Assembly: GCF_008086175.1 (NCBI RefSeq)
Contig: NZ_VSKM01000004.1
Location: forward strand, 124,001-188,000
Direction: 5' to 3'
Source of the DNA: Bizionia saleffrena
GTDB lineage: Bacteria; Bacteroidota; Bacteroidia; Flavobacteriales; Flavobacteriaceae
Length of the DNA: 64,000 nucleotides
Of this stretch, positions 26,461 to 35,093 are shown piece by piece (position 1 is the stretch's first letter; each line of letters starts with the position of its first letter). The position numbers were made by a program, and so were the translations under genes. The notes beneath the pieces are model-generated. The model worked only from the letters and a program-made list of their open reading frames with translations, had not been told where the DNA came from and ran no database searches.

Positions 26461-27723
26461 CTAAGTGTCTAACTCTAAAGTCTCGTCATACAATTCCAAC
26501 GATTTAATAGTACCCACGGCGCTTCCGGCAATACCTTTTATAGACGCGTGCATATCGATGGTGTTAGCCGTGACTTTTTCAATTTGCTTTTCGCGTTCTT
26601 TCCAAAGACGCCCCATCGCGCGTTTTTCTTTATCTAGAGCCGTTTTCATCGATGTAAATCCTTCAACAATCGCTTCAATTTGCATTTTAAACTGATTGCT
26701 GGTTAAATAATCGTACAGCATATGCATTTTATCACCTTTATTTTCCTGACTGCTAATTGCCAAATTAACTTTTACAATCGATTCGCGTAACACGTTACAA
26801 AGACCTTTAAACTCATCGTAATTACAAATCCAAATACCATCTCTTAATCCCATTCGGTCCATATCCGACGGCATTACTTCAGTAACTAATACACCAATAT
26901 TCGCCCCTTTTTCTCGAATATCATTTTTGAATTTTTCAATCCAAGTCGGCTGAAAATCCTTTGTGCGCTTACTTTCGTAATAAATTTTACCGCAGTTTTG
27001 CTCGGTGCGCGTATTTACAATCTGTATACAATCGCCGCCACGTGCTCCTTTTTTAATCTCCTCAATTGTATCTAAAGGAAATCTTGCCGCTAACCACTCT
27101 TCAATTGCTAATTCCTGAACCTCCCCTTGCAACTGCATCGAGCCTTGCTCCTGCTTGCGCTTCATTTCTTCAGTCAGTTTTTTTTGATCTTCCAACTGCT
27201 TTTGCATTTCTTTAAAACGCAATTCGTTTTTGTCTTCTTCGGCTTTTCTTATTTTTTCCTTTTCAGAAATTAAAGTGGCATTGAGGTTTTTCTGCGCTTC
27301 CGCTTCCGCTGCTTCTTTTAATTCGCCTTTTTCACGTTTTAATTTTTCAATTTCGGCTTTCGATCTATTTAACTCTTTTACCTGCTCAGATTTTTCGTTT
27401 AATTCCGTTTGAAGAGCTTTAAATTGCTCAGATTGTTCTTCAGTTAATTTAGACTTTATCTTGTGTTCAAGAATTTTGCTTCTTTCCTTCATCTGAAGTT
27501 CTAAACGCTCTTGAAATATTTCGTTTTCTTGTTTTTTCTTTTGCTCGAAACGTAGTTTTTCTTCCTTCAGCTTTACCTCTTGCGCTTCGTACTTCTTTTT
27601 TTCTAAAGCAATTTCAGATTGGTATTTTTGTTTTATTTCTTCTTCTAATTGGTGCGATAAAATATCTTGAACATCTATCGAGGTGCCACAATTTGGACAT
27701 TTTATTTGGGTTTCGTTAATCAT
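26461..27723 (-). CDS. DUF2130 domain protein (coiled coil plus nuclease-like domain)
   Basis: A 420-residue protein: an N-terminal CPNCG knuckle (residues 9-13), a highly charged coiled coil at about 25-200, and the DUF2130 domain at about 205-385. The latter has EWLAARFPLD, GARGGDCIQ and YYESKRTKDF, which reads as a PD-(D/E)XK-like active site (D in GGDC, E-x-K in YESKR). The function of the family is unknown; a DNA-associated nuclease role is inferred from the fold signature. It is a stand-alone gene. Confidence 0.85.
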   Translation of the reverse strand: MINETQIKCPNCGTSIDVQDILSHQLEEEIKQKYQSEIALEKKKYEAQEVKLKEEKLRFEQKKKQENEIFQERLELQMKERSKILEHKIKSKLTEEQSEQFKALQTELNEKSEQVKELNRSKAEIEKLKREKGELKEAAEAEAQKNLNATLISEKEKIRKAEEDKNELRFKEMQKQLEDQKKLTEEMKRKQEQGSMQLQGEVQELAIEEWLAARFPLDTIEEIKKGARGGDCIQIVNTRTEQNCGKIYYESKRTKDFQPTWIEKFKNDIREKGANIGVLVTEVMPSDMDRMGLRDGIWICNYDEFKGLCNVLRESIVKVNLAISSQENKGDKMHMLYDYLTSNQFKMQIEAIVEGFTSMKTALDKEKRAMGRLWKEREKQIEKVTANTIDMHASIKGIAGSAVGTIKSLELYDETLELDT

Positions 27724-27888
27724 AGGTTGTATTTCTTAAAACTAATAACAATACCAGAAGGTACGTCTTACTGATATCAAAACTATAGGAAACAGTGCTA
27801 AATGACAACTTAAAAACACTTTAAATTATGAAGGAGTTTAATTATTAAAATTTTATGCCCTTTTTACTAAAAATAATAAAAGATATCA

Positions 27889-27918
27889 TTGTCTTTTATG
27901 TTTTTTGATTTACTTTTG
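27889..27918 (+). promoter_or_regulatory. Complete promoter of the Rrf2 regulator gene
   Basis: A -33 TTG (27889-27891) is separated by 19 bases from the -7 box TACTTTTG (27911-27918), the standard Bacteroidota spacing. The predicted leader before the ATG at 27936 is about 12-15 bases. Confidence 0.7.
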
Positions 27919-27935
27919 CAGTCTAAATAATAATT

Positions 27936-28370
27936 ATGTTTTCAAAATCTTGTGAATACGGACTGCGAGCGACTATTTTTATAGGCCAGCAATCGCATTT
28001 AGGAACAAAAGTGAGTTTAACTACTATTTCTGAAGCTATAGATTCTCCACAAGCTTTTACAGCTAAAATATTACAACAGCTAACTAAAAACAATATAGTG
28101 AACTCTATTAAAGGGCCACACGGTGGATTTTTTATCGAAACTGAAGCAATGAAAACATTAAATTTAAGTGCTATAGTAGAGGTTTTAGACGGCGATTCTA
28201 TTTACACCGGTTGCGGTTTAGGACTTAAGCAATGCAACGATAAGAAACCTTGCCCACTACACTTTAAGTTTGTAGCCATAAGAGAAGAACTTAAAAATAT
28301 GTTGCAAAACACGACGCTTTTAATGTTAGTGAATGATATGGAATTAGATATCTTCCACTTAAAAACATAA
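27936..28370 (+). CDS. Rrf2 family Fe-S regulator, likely NO-responsive (NsrR-like)
   Basis: A 144-residue Rrf2 protein. The winged helix is at the N-terminus (CEYGLRATIFI, SPQAFTAKILQQL, GPHGGFFI). Three cysteines, C93, C100 and C106 (C-x6-C-x5-C in TGCGLGLKQCNDKKPC), are placed as in [2Fe-2S]/[4Fe-4S] Rrf2 sensors. The quinol NO reductase downstream argues that it senses nitric oxide, as NsrR does. The cupin gene begins 68 bases later. Confidence 0.88.
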   Translation: MFSKSCEYGLRATIFIGQQSHLGTKVSLTTISEAIDSPQAFTAKILQQLTKNNIVNSIKGPHGGFFIETEAMKTLNLSAIVEVLDGDSIYTGCGLGLKQCNDKKPCPLHFKFVAIREELKNMLQNTTLLMLVNDMELDIFHLKT

Positions 28371-28438
28371 CCTATTTAAGCTTATAAAGGATAAAAAGAC
28401 CTTTTTATATAACAATTAATAATTCAATCCCAATATTT

Positions 28439-28777
28439 ATGAAAACAGCATCAATAACAGACCAATTGGTCTACAACACTGATAAACCTGCCATTAGCGT
28501 GCTTCTCGACACCGATCACTCTAAAGAAATTAGAATCGTCATGCGCAAAGGACAAACAATGAAAGAGCACAAAGCGCCCGCACCTATTGTTGTCGCCATT
28601 TTTCAAGGTGCAATAGACTTCGGTGTAAAAGGCGAAAAACTATCACTTAAAAAAGGAGATTTAATTGCCCTAGAAGCTAATGTACCTCACGATTTAAACT
28701 GCACTGAAGATTGTATTATACGCCTATCCTTGTCTAAAAATGACAGCGTAGATCGCGTAAAAAGTGTTGTAAACTAA
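28439..28777 (+). CDS. Small cupin-domain protein in NO module
   Basis: A 112-residue single cupin barrel with [15 protein letters not shown] and [12 protein letters not shown], which keep the glutamate/histidine-type metal positions of small cupins. Similar cupins often accompany norB or hemerythrin genes in Bacteroidota; the exact task is unknown. It lies 32 bases before the NO reductase gene. Confidence 0.75.
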   Translation: MKTASITDQLVYNTDKPAISVLLDTDHSKEIRIVMRKGQTMKEHKAPAPIVVAIFQGAIDFGVKGEKLSLKKGDLIALEANVPHDLNCTEDCIIRLSLSKNDSVDRVKSVVN

Positions 28778-28809
28778 CTACCCCCCAAAAAAACTAAATA
28801 TAAAAAACC

Positions 28810-31035
28810 ATGAGAAAAATATGGATCGCTTTTATAAGCGTTGTCGTACTGTCATTTATAGTATTAATATGGATTGGTACCGAGGTGTACCAAACACAAC
28901 CTCCCATTCCAGAACAAGTAATAATTAAAGAAACTAACGAACGCGTTTACACCAAAGCCGATATACAAATCGGACAGAATGTATGGGAATCGATCGGTGG
29001 TATGGAAGTGGGCTCTATTTGGGGACACGGAAGTTACGTTGCTCCAGACTGGACAGCCGATTGGATACATAAAGAAGCCGTTTATATGCTAGAGCATTGG
29101 GCGCAAACCGATTTTAATACTGCTTACAACGATTTAGATGTCGAGAAAAAAGCGGCCATTAAAGCCCGCTTAATTAAAGACATTAAAACTAATACGTTTA
29201 ATGCCGACACTAAAACCATTACCATTTCGCAAATTCGTTGGGATGCGATTTCAGCAAACATAAAACATTATAGTTCTATTTTTTCTGATGGTCACGAACA
29301 ATACGCCATTCCAAAAGGCGCATTAACCGACAAAGTGAAGCTTGAACAACTAAATGCATTCTTATTTTGGACCTCTTGGGCGGCAAGTACAAACCGACCA
29401 GAAAAGGATTATACGTATACGTCTAACTGGCCACACGAACCGTTAATTGATAACCTAATTACAGACGATTCGTTAATCTGGTCTGGATTATCTATCGTTT
29501 TATTGTTACTATTTATTGGGATGTTGACCTACTATTATTTAAGAAACCATGAAAAAGGTGAAGTTTTAGAAAAACCAAATAGCGATCCCTTAGCGAAATT
29601 GCAATTGGTATCGTCTCAAAAAGCAGTATTAAAGTACTTTATTGTTATTTCTTTACTTATCGCTTTACAAGTTGTCTTAGGTATTATAACCGTGCATTAC
29701 ACCGTTGAAGGTCAGGCGTTTTTTGGTTTCGACTTATCTAGTATTTTGCCCTATTCAATCACACGTACATGGCACACACAATTAGCTATTTTTTGGATTG
29801 CCGCAACATGGTTAGCGACAGGATTATTTTTAGCTCCTATGATTTCTGGTAAAGAAATGAAATACCAAGTATTTGGTATTAACTTCCTGTTTATTGCCTT
29901 AATAATTATCGTTTTAGGCTCTATGCTTGGCGAATGGCTTGGTGTACACCAATTCTTAGATTTAACGACCAACTTTTTCTTTGGTCACCAAGGATATGAG
30001 TATATGGATTTAGGACGTTTTTGGCAAATATTTCTAGCAATAGGCCTCGTTTTATGGGTTATTATGGTCAGCAGACACCTAATATTTGCTATTAGAAAAA
30101 ATGACGAGTCCAAGCACTTAATTATCATTTTATTAATCTCTGTTATGGCGATTGGTATGTTCTTTTTCTCCGGCTTAATGTATGGCGAAAACAGTAGTTT
30201 ACCCGTTATTAATTACTGGAGATGGTGGCTAGTTCACTTATGGGTAGAAGGTTTCTTCGAAGTTTTTGCGACGGTAGTTATCGCTTTTATTTTTTCTAGA
30301 ATGAAAGTTATTTCCCCTAAAACTGCTGGTCGCGTATCGGTAGCATCGGCAGCGATATTTTTAGCAGGTGGAATTATAGGAACACTACACCATTTATACT
30401 ATTCAGGAACTCCTGTACAAGCCATCGCTTTAGGAGCCACATTTAGTGCTTTGGAAGTGGTACCATTAACTTTAATGGGCTTCGAAATTAGAGAAAATTG
30501 GAATTTATTAAAAAGTAAAGATTGGATTCAGAAATACAAATGGCCCATATTTTTCTTTATCGCTGTAGCATTCTGGAATTTCATCGGGGCTGGTGTATTC
30601 GGTTTTTTAATTAATCCGCCAATTGCATTGTACTATATTCAAGGTTTAAATACTACTGCAGTGCACGCTCACACCGCTTTATTCGGGGTGTACGGAATGT
30701 TAGGAATGGGTTTCATTATTATCTGTCTTCGTTTTTATTCAGATCGCGTGTGGCAAAACACTAAACTTAAGCGTGCCTTTTGGTTACTAAATATCGGGTT
30801 GACAGCAATGGTTTTGTTTAGTTTATTACCCATAGGAATCATTCAGGCGTATACGTCTATCACCAAAGGATACTCGTATGCTAGAGAAGCCGAATTACTC
30901 TATTCTCCAGTGGTTCAAACCCTTAAATGGATGCGTATGATTGGTGATATCATTTTCTCTGCCGGAATCTTCTATTTCTGTTGGTTCACGATTGATGAAA
31001 CCTTATACAATTTCCGAAGAAAAAATATAGAATAG
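28810..31035 (+). CDS. norB: Quinol-dependent nitric oxide reductase (qNOR, NorZ type)
   Basis: A 741-residue single-subunit NO reductase. The N-terminal periplasmic domain (GQNVWESIGGMEVGSIWGHG, residues about 57-76) is fused to a 12-13 helix haem-copper-oxidase-like core with HTQLAIFWIAATWLATGLF, GEWLGVHQFL, RWWLVHLWVEGFFEVFATV, GTLHHLYYSG and AVHAHTALFGVYGMLGMG carrying the haem and FeB histidines. It reduces 2 NO to N2O with menaquinol electrons. Only nor is present, with no nir or nos gene nearby, so NO detoxification rather than respiration is likely. A strong terminator follows. Confidence 0.95.
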   Translation: MRKIWIAFISVVVLSFIVLIWIGTEVYQTQPPIPEQVIIKETNERVYTKADIQIGQNVWESIGGMEVGSIWGHGSYVAPDWTADWIHKEAVYMLEHWAQTDFNTAYNDLDVEKKAAIKARLIKDIKTNTFNADTKTITISQIRWDAISANIKHYSSIFSDGHEQYAIPKGALTDKVKLEQLNAFLFWTSWAASTNRPEKDYTYTSNWPHEPLIDNLITDDSLIWSGLSIVLLLLFIGMLTYYYLRNHEKGEVLEKPNSDPLAKLQLVSSQKAVLKYFIVISLLIALQVVLGIITVHYTVEGQAFFGFDLSSILPYSITRTWHTQLAIFWIAATWLATGLFLAPMISGKEMKYQVFGINFLFIALIIIVLGSMLGEWLGVHQFLDLTTNFFFGHQGYEYMDLGRFWQIFLAIGLVLWVIMVSRHLIFAIRKNDESKHLIIILLISVMAIGMFFFSGLMYGENSSLPVINYWRWWLVHLWVEGFFEVFATVVIAFIFSRMKVISPKTAGRVSVASAAIFLAGGIIGTLHHLYYSGTPVQAIALGATFSALEVVPLTLMGFEIRENWNLLKSKDWIQKYKWPIFFFIAVAFWNFIGAGVFGFLINPPIALYYIQGLNTTAVHAHTALFGVYGMLGMGFIIICLRFYSDRVWQNTKLKRAFWLLNIGLTAMVLFSLLPIGIIQAYTSITKGYSYAREAELLYSPVVQTLKWMRMIGDIIFSAGIFYFCWFTIDETLYNFRRKNIE

Positions 31036-31060
31036 TTTTTAACAATTAAAGAGTTTTTTA

Positions 31061-31088
31061 AGAGGTCGACATAGTTATGTCGACCTCT
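31061..31088 (+). terminator. Strong terminator after NO reductase gene
   Basis: A 13-bp perfect stem AGAGGTCGACATA / TATGTCGACCTCT with a two-base GT centre, followed by a run of T. It closes the NO module. Confidence 0.9.
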
Positions 31089-31466
31089 TTTTTTTTACTT
31101 TTATATTAATGACACGATTAAAAACAGATTCGTTTTTTAAATAGTTAAAATTTAGTCTTGCGTCTTTTATGAGACAATACTGTTTCTTTTTCTATTGTTT
31201 TCTGCGGAATAGCTCTAGTTTCAATGGTCGTAAATTATTTTTTTTCAACTTTAACCCCTCTTCAAGTTTTCTTCACCCTAATGCTATTACTGACTGAAAA
31301 TCAATTCATTATTATAAATTCACCCGAAACAGTACACTTTTATATTTTTATTTTATTTGATGATTGCCTGTGTTTATAACTGTTTTAAGCTCTCAAATTT
31401 CAGTTACACGTTTAAAATCTTTCTAAAAAATAACAAAGCTTTAAGTTTTAGTAATCAAAAATGATT
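31089..31466. other. Intergenic region between NO module and NhaC leader
   Basis: No gene is seen. It contains one copy of a 24-base repeat (31200-31223) that recurs beyond the NhaC gene. The rest is AT-rich without recognisable structure. Confidence 0.45.
31200..31223 (+). repeat. 24-base direct repeat, copy 1 (upstream of nhaC-like gene)
   Basis: TTCTGCGGAATAGCT is followed by CTAGTTTCA. Copy 2 at 32971-32994 is identical for the first 15 bases and matches 22 of 24 overall. Confidence 0.6.
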
Positions 31467-31474
31467 TAGTTTTG
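31467..31474 (+). promoter_or_regulatory. -7 promoter box of the NhaC leader RNA
   Basis: TAGTTTTG matches TAnnTTTG. Transcription would begin around 31479-31482, immediately before the first strand of the folded leader, which supports the leader being a true 5' RNA element. No clear -33 TTG is visible. Confidence 0.55.
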
Positions 31475-31483
31475 TGCACTTAA

Positions 31484-31546
31484 TTATCAAGAATCTCAAA
31501 AAGAGATAGCAACCTGCAGTAACGAGCAAGGTGCTACAAATGATAA
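31484..31546 (+). promoter_or_regulatory. Compact leader RNA resembling the SAM-I/SAM-IV riboswitch core
   Basis: A three-helix fold can be drawn. P1 pairs TTATCA (31484-31489) with TGATAA (31541-31546). A small P2 hairpin pairs TCTC (31494-31497) with GAGA (31503-31506). P3 pairs TAGC..CCTGC (31507-31517) with GCAAGG..GCTA (31526-31536). P3 contains AGCAACC and AAGGTGCTA, and J1/2 has CAAGA, the sequence blocks that surround the ligand in SAM-I-type aptamers. The kink-turn P2 and the P4 arm of SAM-I are absent, and I see no pseudoknot, so it is nearer to the SAM-IV / SAM-I/IV-variant layout or a new minimal form. The NhaC-family gene lies 83 bases downstream. Confidence 0.5.
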
Positions 31547-31629
31547 GCCAAATACTTTGGAAAAAACGTTAACTCAATTCCCCTTTATTTGCTGTTATTT
31601 TATTATTGCGATTCTGCAACAACAGACTA

Positions 31630-32922
31630 ATGACTCAGATTAAATCTATTACCCCAAGCTTTAAGGCGTTACTACCTTTTTTTGTATTTATCATCACTTT
31701 TTTAAGTGTCGGGCTCATTCAAAATGATTTCTATGCACTACCCGCTCCTATAGCCGTAATTGCAGGAATTCTTGCAGCATTCCTTATATTTAAACAGTCT
31801 GTAAATTCAAAAATCGGTACGCTTTTAAAAGGTTGTGGAGACGATAAAATACTAACGATGTGTTTAATCTATTTACTAGCAGGCGCTTTTGCTGCAGTAA
31901 CCAAAGCCACCGGAAGTGTAGATACCATTGTTAACTTAGGGTTAGATGTTATAAACATTCAATATATTTATTTTGGCGTCTTTATTATTGCCGCTTTTTT
32001 GTCGGTTTCTACAGGAACTTCCGTTGGTGCTATTGTAGCTTTAGCCCCTATTGTTATTGGGTTTACAGATAAAGGGGATCTGTCTTTGGGTATTTTATGT
32101 GGTGCTCTATTGGGGGGGGCTATGTTTGGCGATAATTTATCGGTAATCTCCGATACCACAATAGCTGCCACACAGTCTTTGGGGGTTAAAATGAGTGATA
32201 AGTTTAAAGAAAATATTAAAATAGCTTTACCAGCTGCTATTTTTACAATCGGGATTCTTATTTATCAAGGCTTAAGTCTAGGGACAAATACACCGGAAAC
32301 TTTAGATTACACCTATTCCATACTTAAGATAGCCCCGTATTTAATTGTTATAATTTTATCTCTTATCGGTATCAATGTATTCGTAACTTTAGTTTTAGGT
32401 GTACTCTCCGCGGGGGTTTTAGGACTGTATTATAACGATTTTTCAATTATCGAATTTACGCGTATCGCCTACTCAGGCTTTACCAATATGACCGAAATAT
32501 TCCTACTCTCGCTATTAACCGGTGGTTTAGCAGCTTTAGTTGCTAAAAATGGTGGCATTGCGTTTATTTTGCAGAAAATAAAAACCCTAATAAAAAATAA
32601 GAAAACAGCGCAGTTCGGAATTGCCGCGTTAGTCTCGAGTATTAATGTCGCTATCGCAAATAATACGGTTGCTATTATTATTTCTGGATCTATAGCAAAA
32701 TCAATTAATGACGAATACGACTTAGATAACAAAAAAACAGCATCCATTCTAGATGTTTTTGCATGTATTAGTCAGGGTATTTTGCCATACGGCGCTCAAG
32801 TATTAATGATTTTGAGTTTCGCTAACGGAAAAATAGGCTACCTCGGTTTACTCTCTAATACCTGGTACCTACTTTTACTTTTTGTGTCGACAGCATTGTT
32901 TATAGGCTTAAAAAGGGAATAA
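31630..32922 (+). CDS. NhaC-family Na+/H+ antiporter-like transporter
   Basis: A 430-residue, about 11-12 helix transporter of the NhaC/ion-transporter superfamily. Core motifs are GTSVGAIVALAPIVIGF, GALLGGAMFGDNLSVISDTTIAA (described in parts: GGAMFGDNLS, SDTTIA) and the C-terminal ISQGILPYGAQVL. I start it at the ATG at 31630; an upstream TTG at 31606 has no support. Most NhaC proteins exchange Na+ for H+, but some superfamily members controlled by SAM riboswitches have been predicted to carry methionine (MetT). The SAM-like leader RNA makes that alternative attractive here. Confidence 0.85.
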   Translation: MTQIKSITPSFKALLPFFVFIITFLSVGLIQNDFYALPAPIAVIAGILAAFLIFKQSVNSKIGTLLKGCGDDKILTMCLIYLLAGAFAAVTKATGSVDTIVNLGLDVINIQYIYFGVFIIAAFLSVSTGTSVGAIVALAPIVIGFTDKGDLSLGILCGALLGGAMFGDNLSVISDTTIAATQSLGVKMSDKFKENIKIALPAAIFTIGILIYQGLSLGTNTPETLDYTYSILKIAPYLIVIILSLIGINVFVTLVLGVLSAGVLGLYYNDFSIIEFTRIAYSGFTNMTEIFLLSLLTGGLAALVAKNGGIAFILQKIKTLIKNKKTAQFGIAALVSSINVAIANNTVAIIISGSIAKSINDEYDLDNKKTASILDVFACISQGILPYGAQVLMILSFANGKIGYLGLLSNTWYLLLLFVSTALFIGLKRE

Positions 32923-33145
32923 TGCAATGTAATATTCTCCATAAACTTTTTTACTTTTGATTACTTTCTGTTCTGCGGAATAGCTTCAGTTTCATTTATT
33001 GTATGTCTTTCCATTTTAAGGTAGTTCAATAGTTACTTATTCTTTACGGTCTAAATACAGCTGAGACATTCCTCTACTATTCTATTCATTATAATGTGAT
33101 TAGGTGCAATAATGTTAATTAAATATTAAACCAGTCTAAAAAAAG
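32923..33145. other. Intergenic region with repeat copy
   Basis: No gene is seen. It holds the second copy of the 24-base repeat; the promoter and operator of the next operon begin at its right end. Confidence 0.4.
32971..32994 (+). repeat. 24-base direct repeat, copy 2 (downstream of nhaC-like gene)
   Basis: TTCTGCGGAATAGCT is followed by TCAGTTTCA, in the same orientation as copy 1 at 31200-31223. The two copies bracket the leader RNA and the transporter gene. Confidence 0.6.
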
Positions 33146-33174
33146 AATGAACGTTCATTTTTTATATATATTTG
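33146..33174 (+). promoter_or_regulatory. Palindromic TetR operator and -7 box of the electrophile-detoxification operon
   Basis: A perfect 14-base palindrome AATGAACGTTCATT (33146-33159) lies 7 bases upstream of the -7 box TATATTTG (33167-33174), covering the space where sigma contacts the -33 region. It is the natural target of the TetR protein encoded at 33196. Confidence 0.75.
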
Positions 33175-33195
33175 TACTCTATTAGAGAAAACAAT

Positions 33196-33780
33196 ATGGC
33201 TAAACTGCAAAAAAGCATTGAAAAAAGGGACGCATTAGTGCAAGCTACAATCGATTTGGTTAACAACCACGGGTTCCACGCTACGCCAATTTCTAAAATA
33301 GCAAAACTAGCAAGCGTGTCTCCTGCCACCATTTATTTGTATTTTGATAACAAGCAAGATTTGGTAAATAAGGTATATGTAGAGGTTAAAGCAACATTTA
33401 CAGACTATGCTTTTAAAACCTATTCACCAACAATGCCTGTGGCCGAAGGTTTCGAATTGATTTGGAAACGCATCGCTGATTTTAAACTCAATCAATGTCG
33501 CGAGTCGTTGTTTTTAGCCCAATGCGACAACGCTCCAATTATAGACGAAACAAGTCGCCAGGAAGGTATTAGTCACCTTAAACCCTTACTCGACTTGTGG
33601 CAACGTGGTAAAACGGAAGGTGTTATTAATCCTGTTTCGGACTTCTTATTATATGCCTACACGATTAATCCGTTGTCATTTTTAATGATAATGCAACAAC
33701 GTGGCGTTTTTAAAATAGAGAAATCGCATATTGAAGAGGCCTTTCAAGCAGCTTGGAATAGCATAAAAAAAGTCAATTAA
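33196..33780 (+). CDS. TetR/AcrR family regulator of the electrophile operon
   Basis: A regulator of about 194 residues with an N-terminal helix-turn-helix (HGFHATPISKIAKLASVSPA, then TIYLYFDNKQDLVNKVY). I start it at the ATG at 33196 (MAKLQKS); the TTG at 33172 lies in the promoter box. The C-terminal ligand domain contains one cysteine near ESLFLAQCDNAP and one in NQCRES, which could sense electrophiles as NemR cysteines do; that is inference. It is 2 bases before the next gene. Confidence 0.9.
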   Translation: MAKLQKSIEKRDALVQATIDLVNNHGFHATPISKIAKLASVSPATIYLYFDNKQDLVNKVYVEVKATFTDYAFKTYSPTMPVAEGFELIWKRIADFKLNQCRESLFLAQCDNAPIIDETSRQEGISHLKPLLDLWQRGKTEGVINPVSDFLLYAYTINPLSFLMIMQQRGVFKIEKSHIEEAFQAAWNSIKKVN

Positions 33781-33782
33781 TT

Positions 33783-34445
33783 ATGAAAAAAACAGCTATT
33801 ATTTTAGGGGCTTCGGGACTTACGGGTTCTTATCTGCTTGAAAAAATTATTAAAGATGGCGCGTTTAATAAAATTAAACTGTTCTCGCGTTCAAAAATTG
33901 AAGGCTTGCCAACCTACGTGGAGCAATACATTGGTGATCTTTTAAAATTAGAAGATTTTAAAGCCGATTTTACTGCAGACGTCGTCTTTTGTTGCATTGG
34001 CACAACAGCAAGTAAGACACCAGACAAAGCACTATATAAAGCTATAGATTATGGTATTCCAGTAGCGGCAGCGAAATTATGTAAATCAAATAACATCCCA
34101 GCGTTTATGGTAATATCTGCACTGGGTGCCGACAAAAATAGCAGTGTTTTTTACAATAAAACAAAAGGTGAAATGGAAGCCGTTGTCATCACACAAAATC
34201 TTCGCCAGACTTATATTTTTAGACCATCACTTATTGACGGACCTAGGAATGAAAAGCGTTTTTTAGAAAATATAGGTTTATTTATCCTAAAAGCTATTCA
34301 ACCTCTATTTATTGGGAACTTAAAAAAATATAAAATCATTCACGCAGAGCGTATTGCGCAAGCACTTTTAAACACTTCAAAACACTCAAATATAGGTGTC
34401 ACTATAATACCGCCGCAAACAATTCAAGAATTAGCAAATAAGTAA
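33783..34445 (+). CDS. Atypical SDR / NAD(P)-binding oxidoreductase (HTATIP2/YbjT-like)
   Basis: A 220-residue extended/atypical SDR with the nucleotide-binding turn GASGLTGSYLLEK near the N-terminus, FCCIGTTASKTPDKALYKAIDY and the FMVISALGADKNSSVFYNKTKGEME region (described in parts: ISALGAD, FYNKTKGE), which carries the YxxxK pair. This is the pattern of HTATIP2/TIP30-like proteins. Substrate unknown. Second gene of the tetR operon, 4 bases before the nitroreductase. Confidence 0.82.
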   Translation: MKKTAIILGASGLTGSYLLEKIIKDGAFNKIKLFSRSKIEGLPTYVEQYIGDLLKLEDFKADFTADVVFCCIGTTASKTPDKALYKAIDYGIPVAAAKLCKSNNIPAFMVISALGADKNSSVFYNKTKGEMEAVVITQNLRQTYIFRPSLIDGPRNEKRFLENIGLFILKAIQPLFIGNLKKYKIIHAERIAQALLNTSKHSNIGVTIIPPQTIQELANK

Positions 34446-34449
34446 AACT

Positions 34450-35082
34450 ATGGAGTTATTAGATAAATTAAACTGGAGATACGCTGCGAAAGCAATGAAC
34501 GGCGAAAAAGTAGATCAAGAAAAAATAGACCGCATTATCGAAGCGGCTCGCTTAGCTCCAACCTCAAGCGGTTTGCAACCTTTCGAGATATTCGTTATAA
34601 AAAATCAAGAGATTAAAGAAAAAATAAGACCCATAGCCTGGAATCAGTCGGTTATTACAGATTGCTCTCACCTACTCGTTTTCGCGGCTTGGGATACCTA
34701 TACCGAAGATCGTATTAACTATATGTTCGATTTAACAAACGAGGTACGCGGTTTTAAAAACGAAGGTTGGGAAAATTACCGCCAAATGTTATTAAGCTCT
34801 TATCCGCAACAAGACGCTGAGGTTAACTTTAATCACGCGGCAAAACAAGCCTACATTGCTTTTTCTCAAGCAATCACAGCTGCAGCATTCGAAGAAGTTG
34901 ATGCCACTCCTATTGAAGGATTCGATCCAGAGGCCGTAGACGCTATTTTAGGCTTACGAGAAAAAGGATTACGTAGCGCTGTTTTATTACCATTAGGCTA
35001 TAGAAAGACAGAGGACGATTGGTTAGCGAACCTAGTTAAAGTAAGAAAAAGCACCGAAGATTTAGTAACAGTAATTGATTAA
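34450..35082 (+). CDS. NAD(P)H-dependent nitroreductase family oxidoreductase
   Basis: A 210-residue FMN-dependent nitroreductase fold: LNWRYAAKAMNGEKVD opening, ARLAPTSSGLQPFEIFVI (FMN-binding loop) and the C-terminal LREKGLRSAVLLPLGYR. It reduces quinones, nitroaromatics or enals using NAD(P)H. It is NfsB/YdgI-like in size. In this operon it fits defence against quinones or other electrophiles. Confidence 0.9.
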   Translation: MELLDKLNWRYAAKAMNGEKVDQEKIDRIIEAARLAPTSSGLQPFEIFVIKNQEIKEKIRPIAWNQSVITDCSHLLVFAAWDTYTEDRINYMFDLTNEVRGFKNEGWENYRQMLLSSYPQQDAEVNFNHAAKQAYIAFSQAITAAAFEEVDATPIEGFDPEAVDAILGLREKGLRSAVLLPLGYRKTEDDWLANLVKVRKSTEDLVTVID

Positions 35083-35093
35083 AATACAGCATT

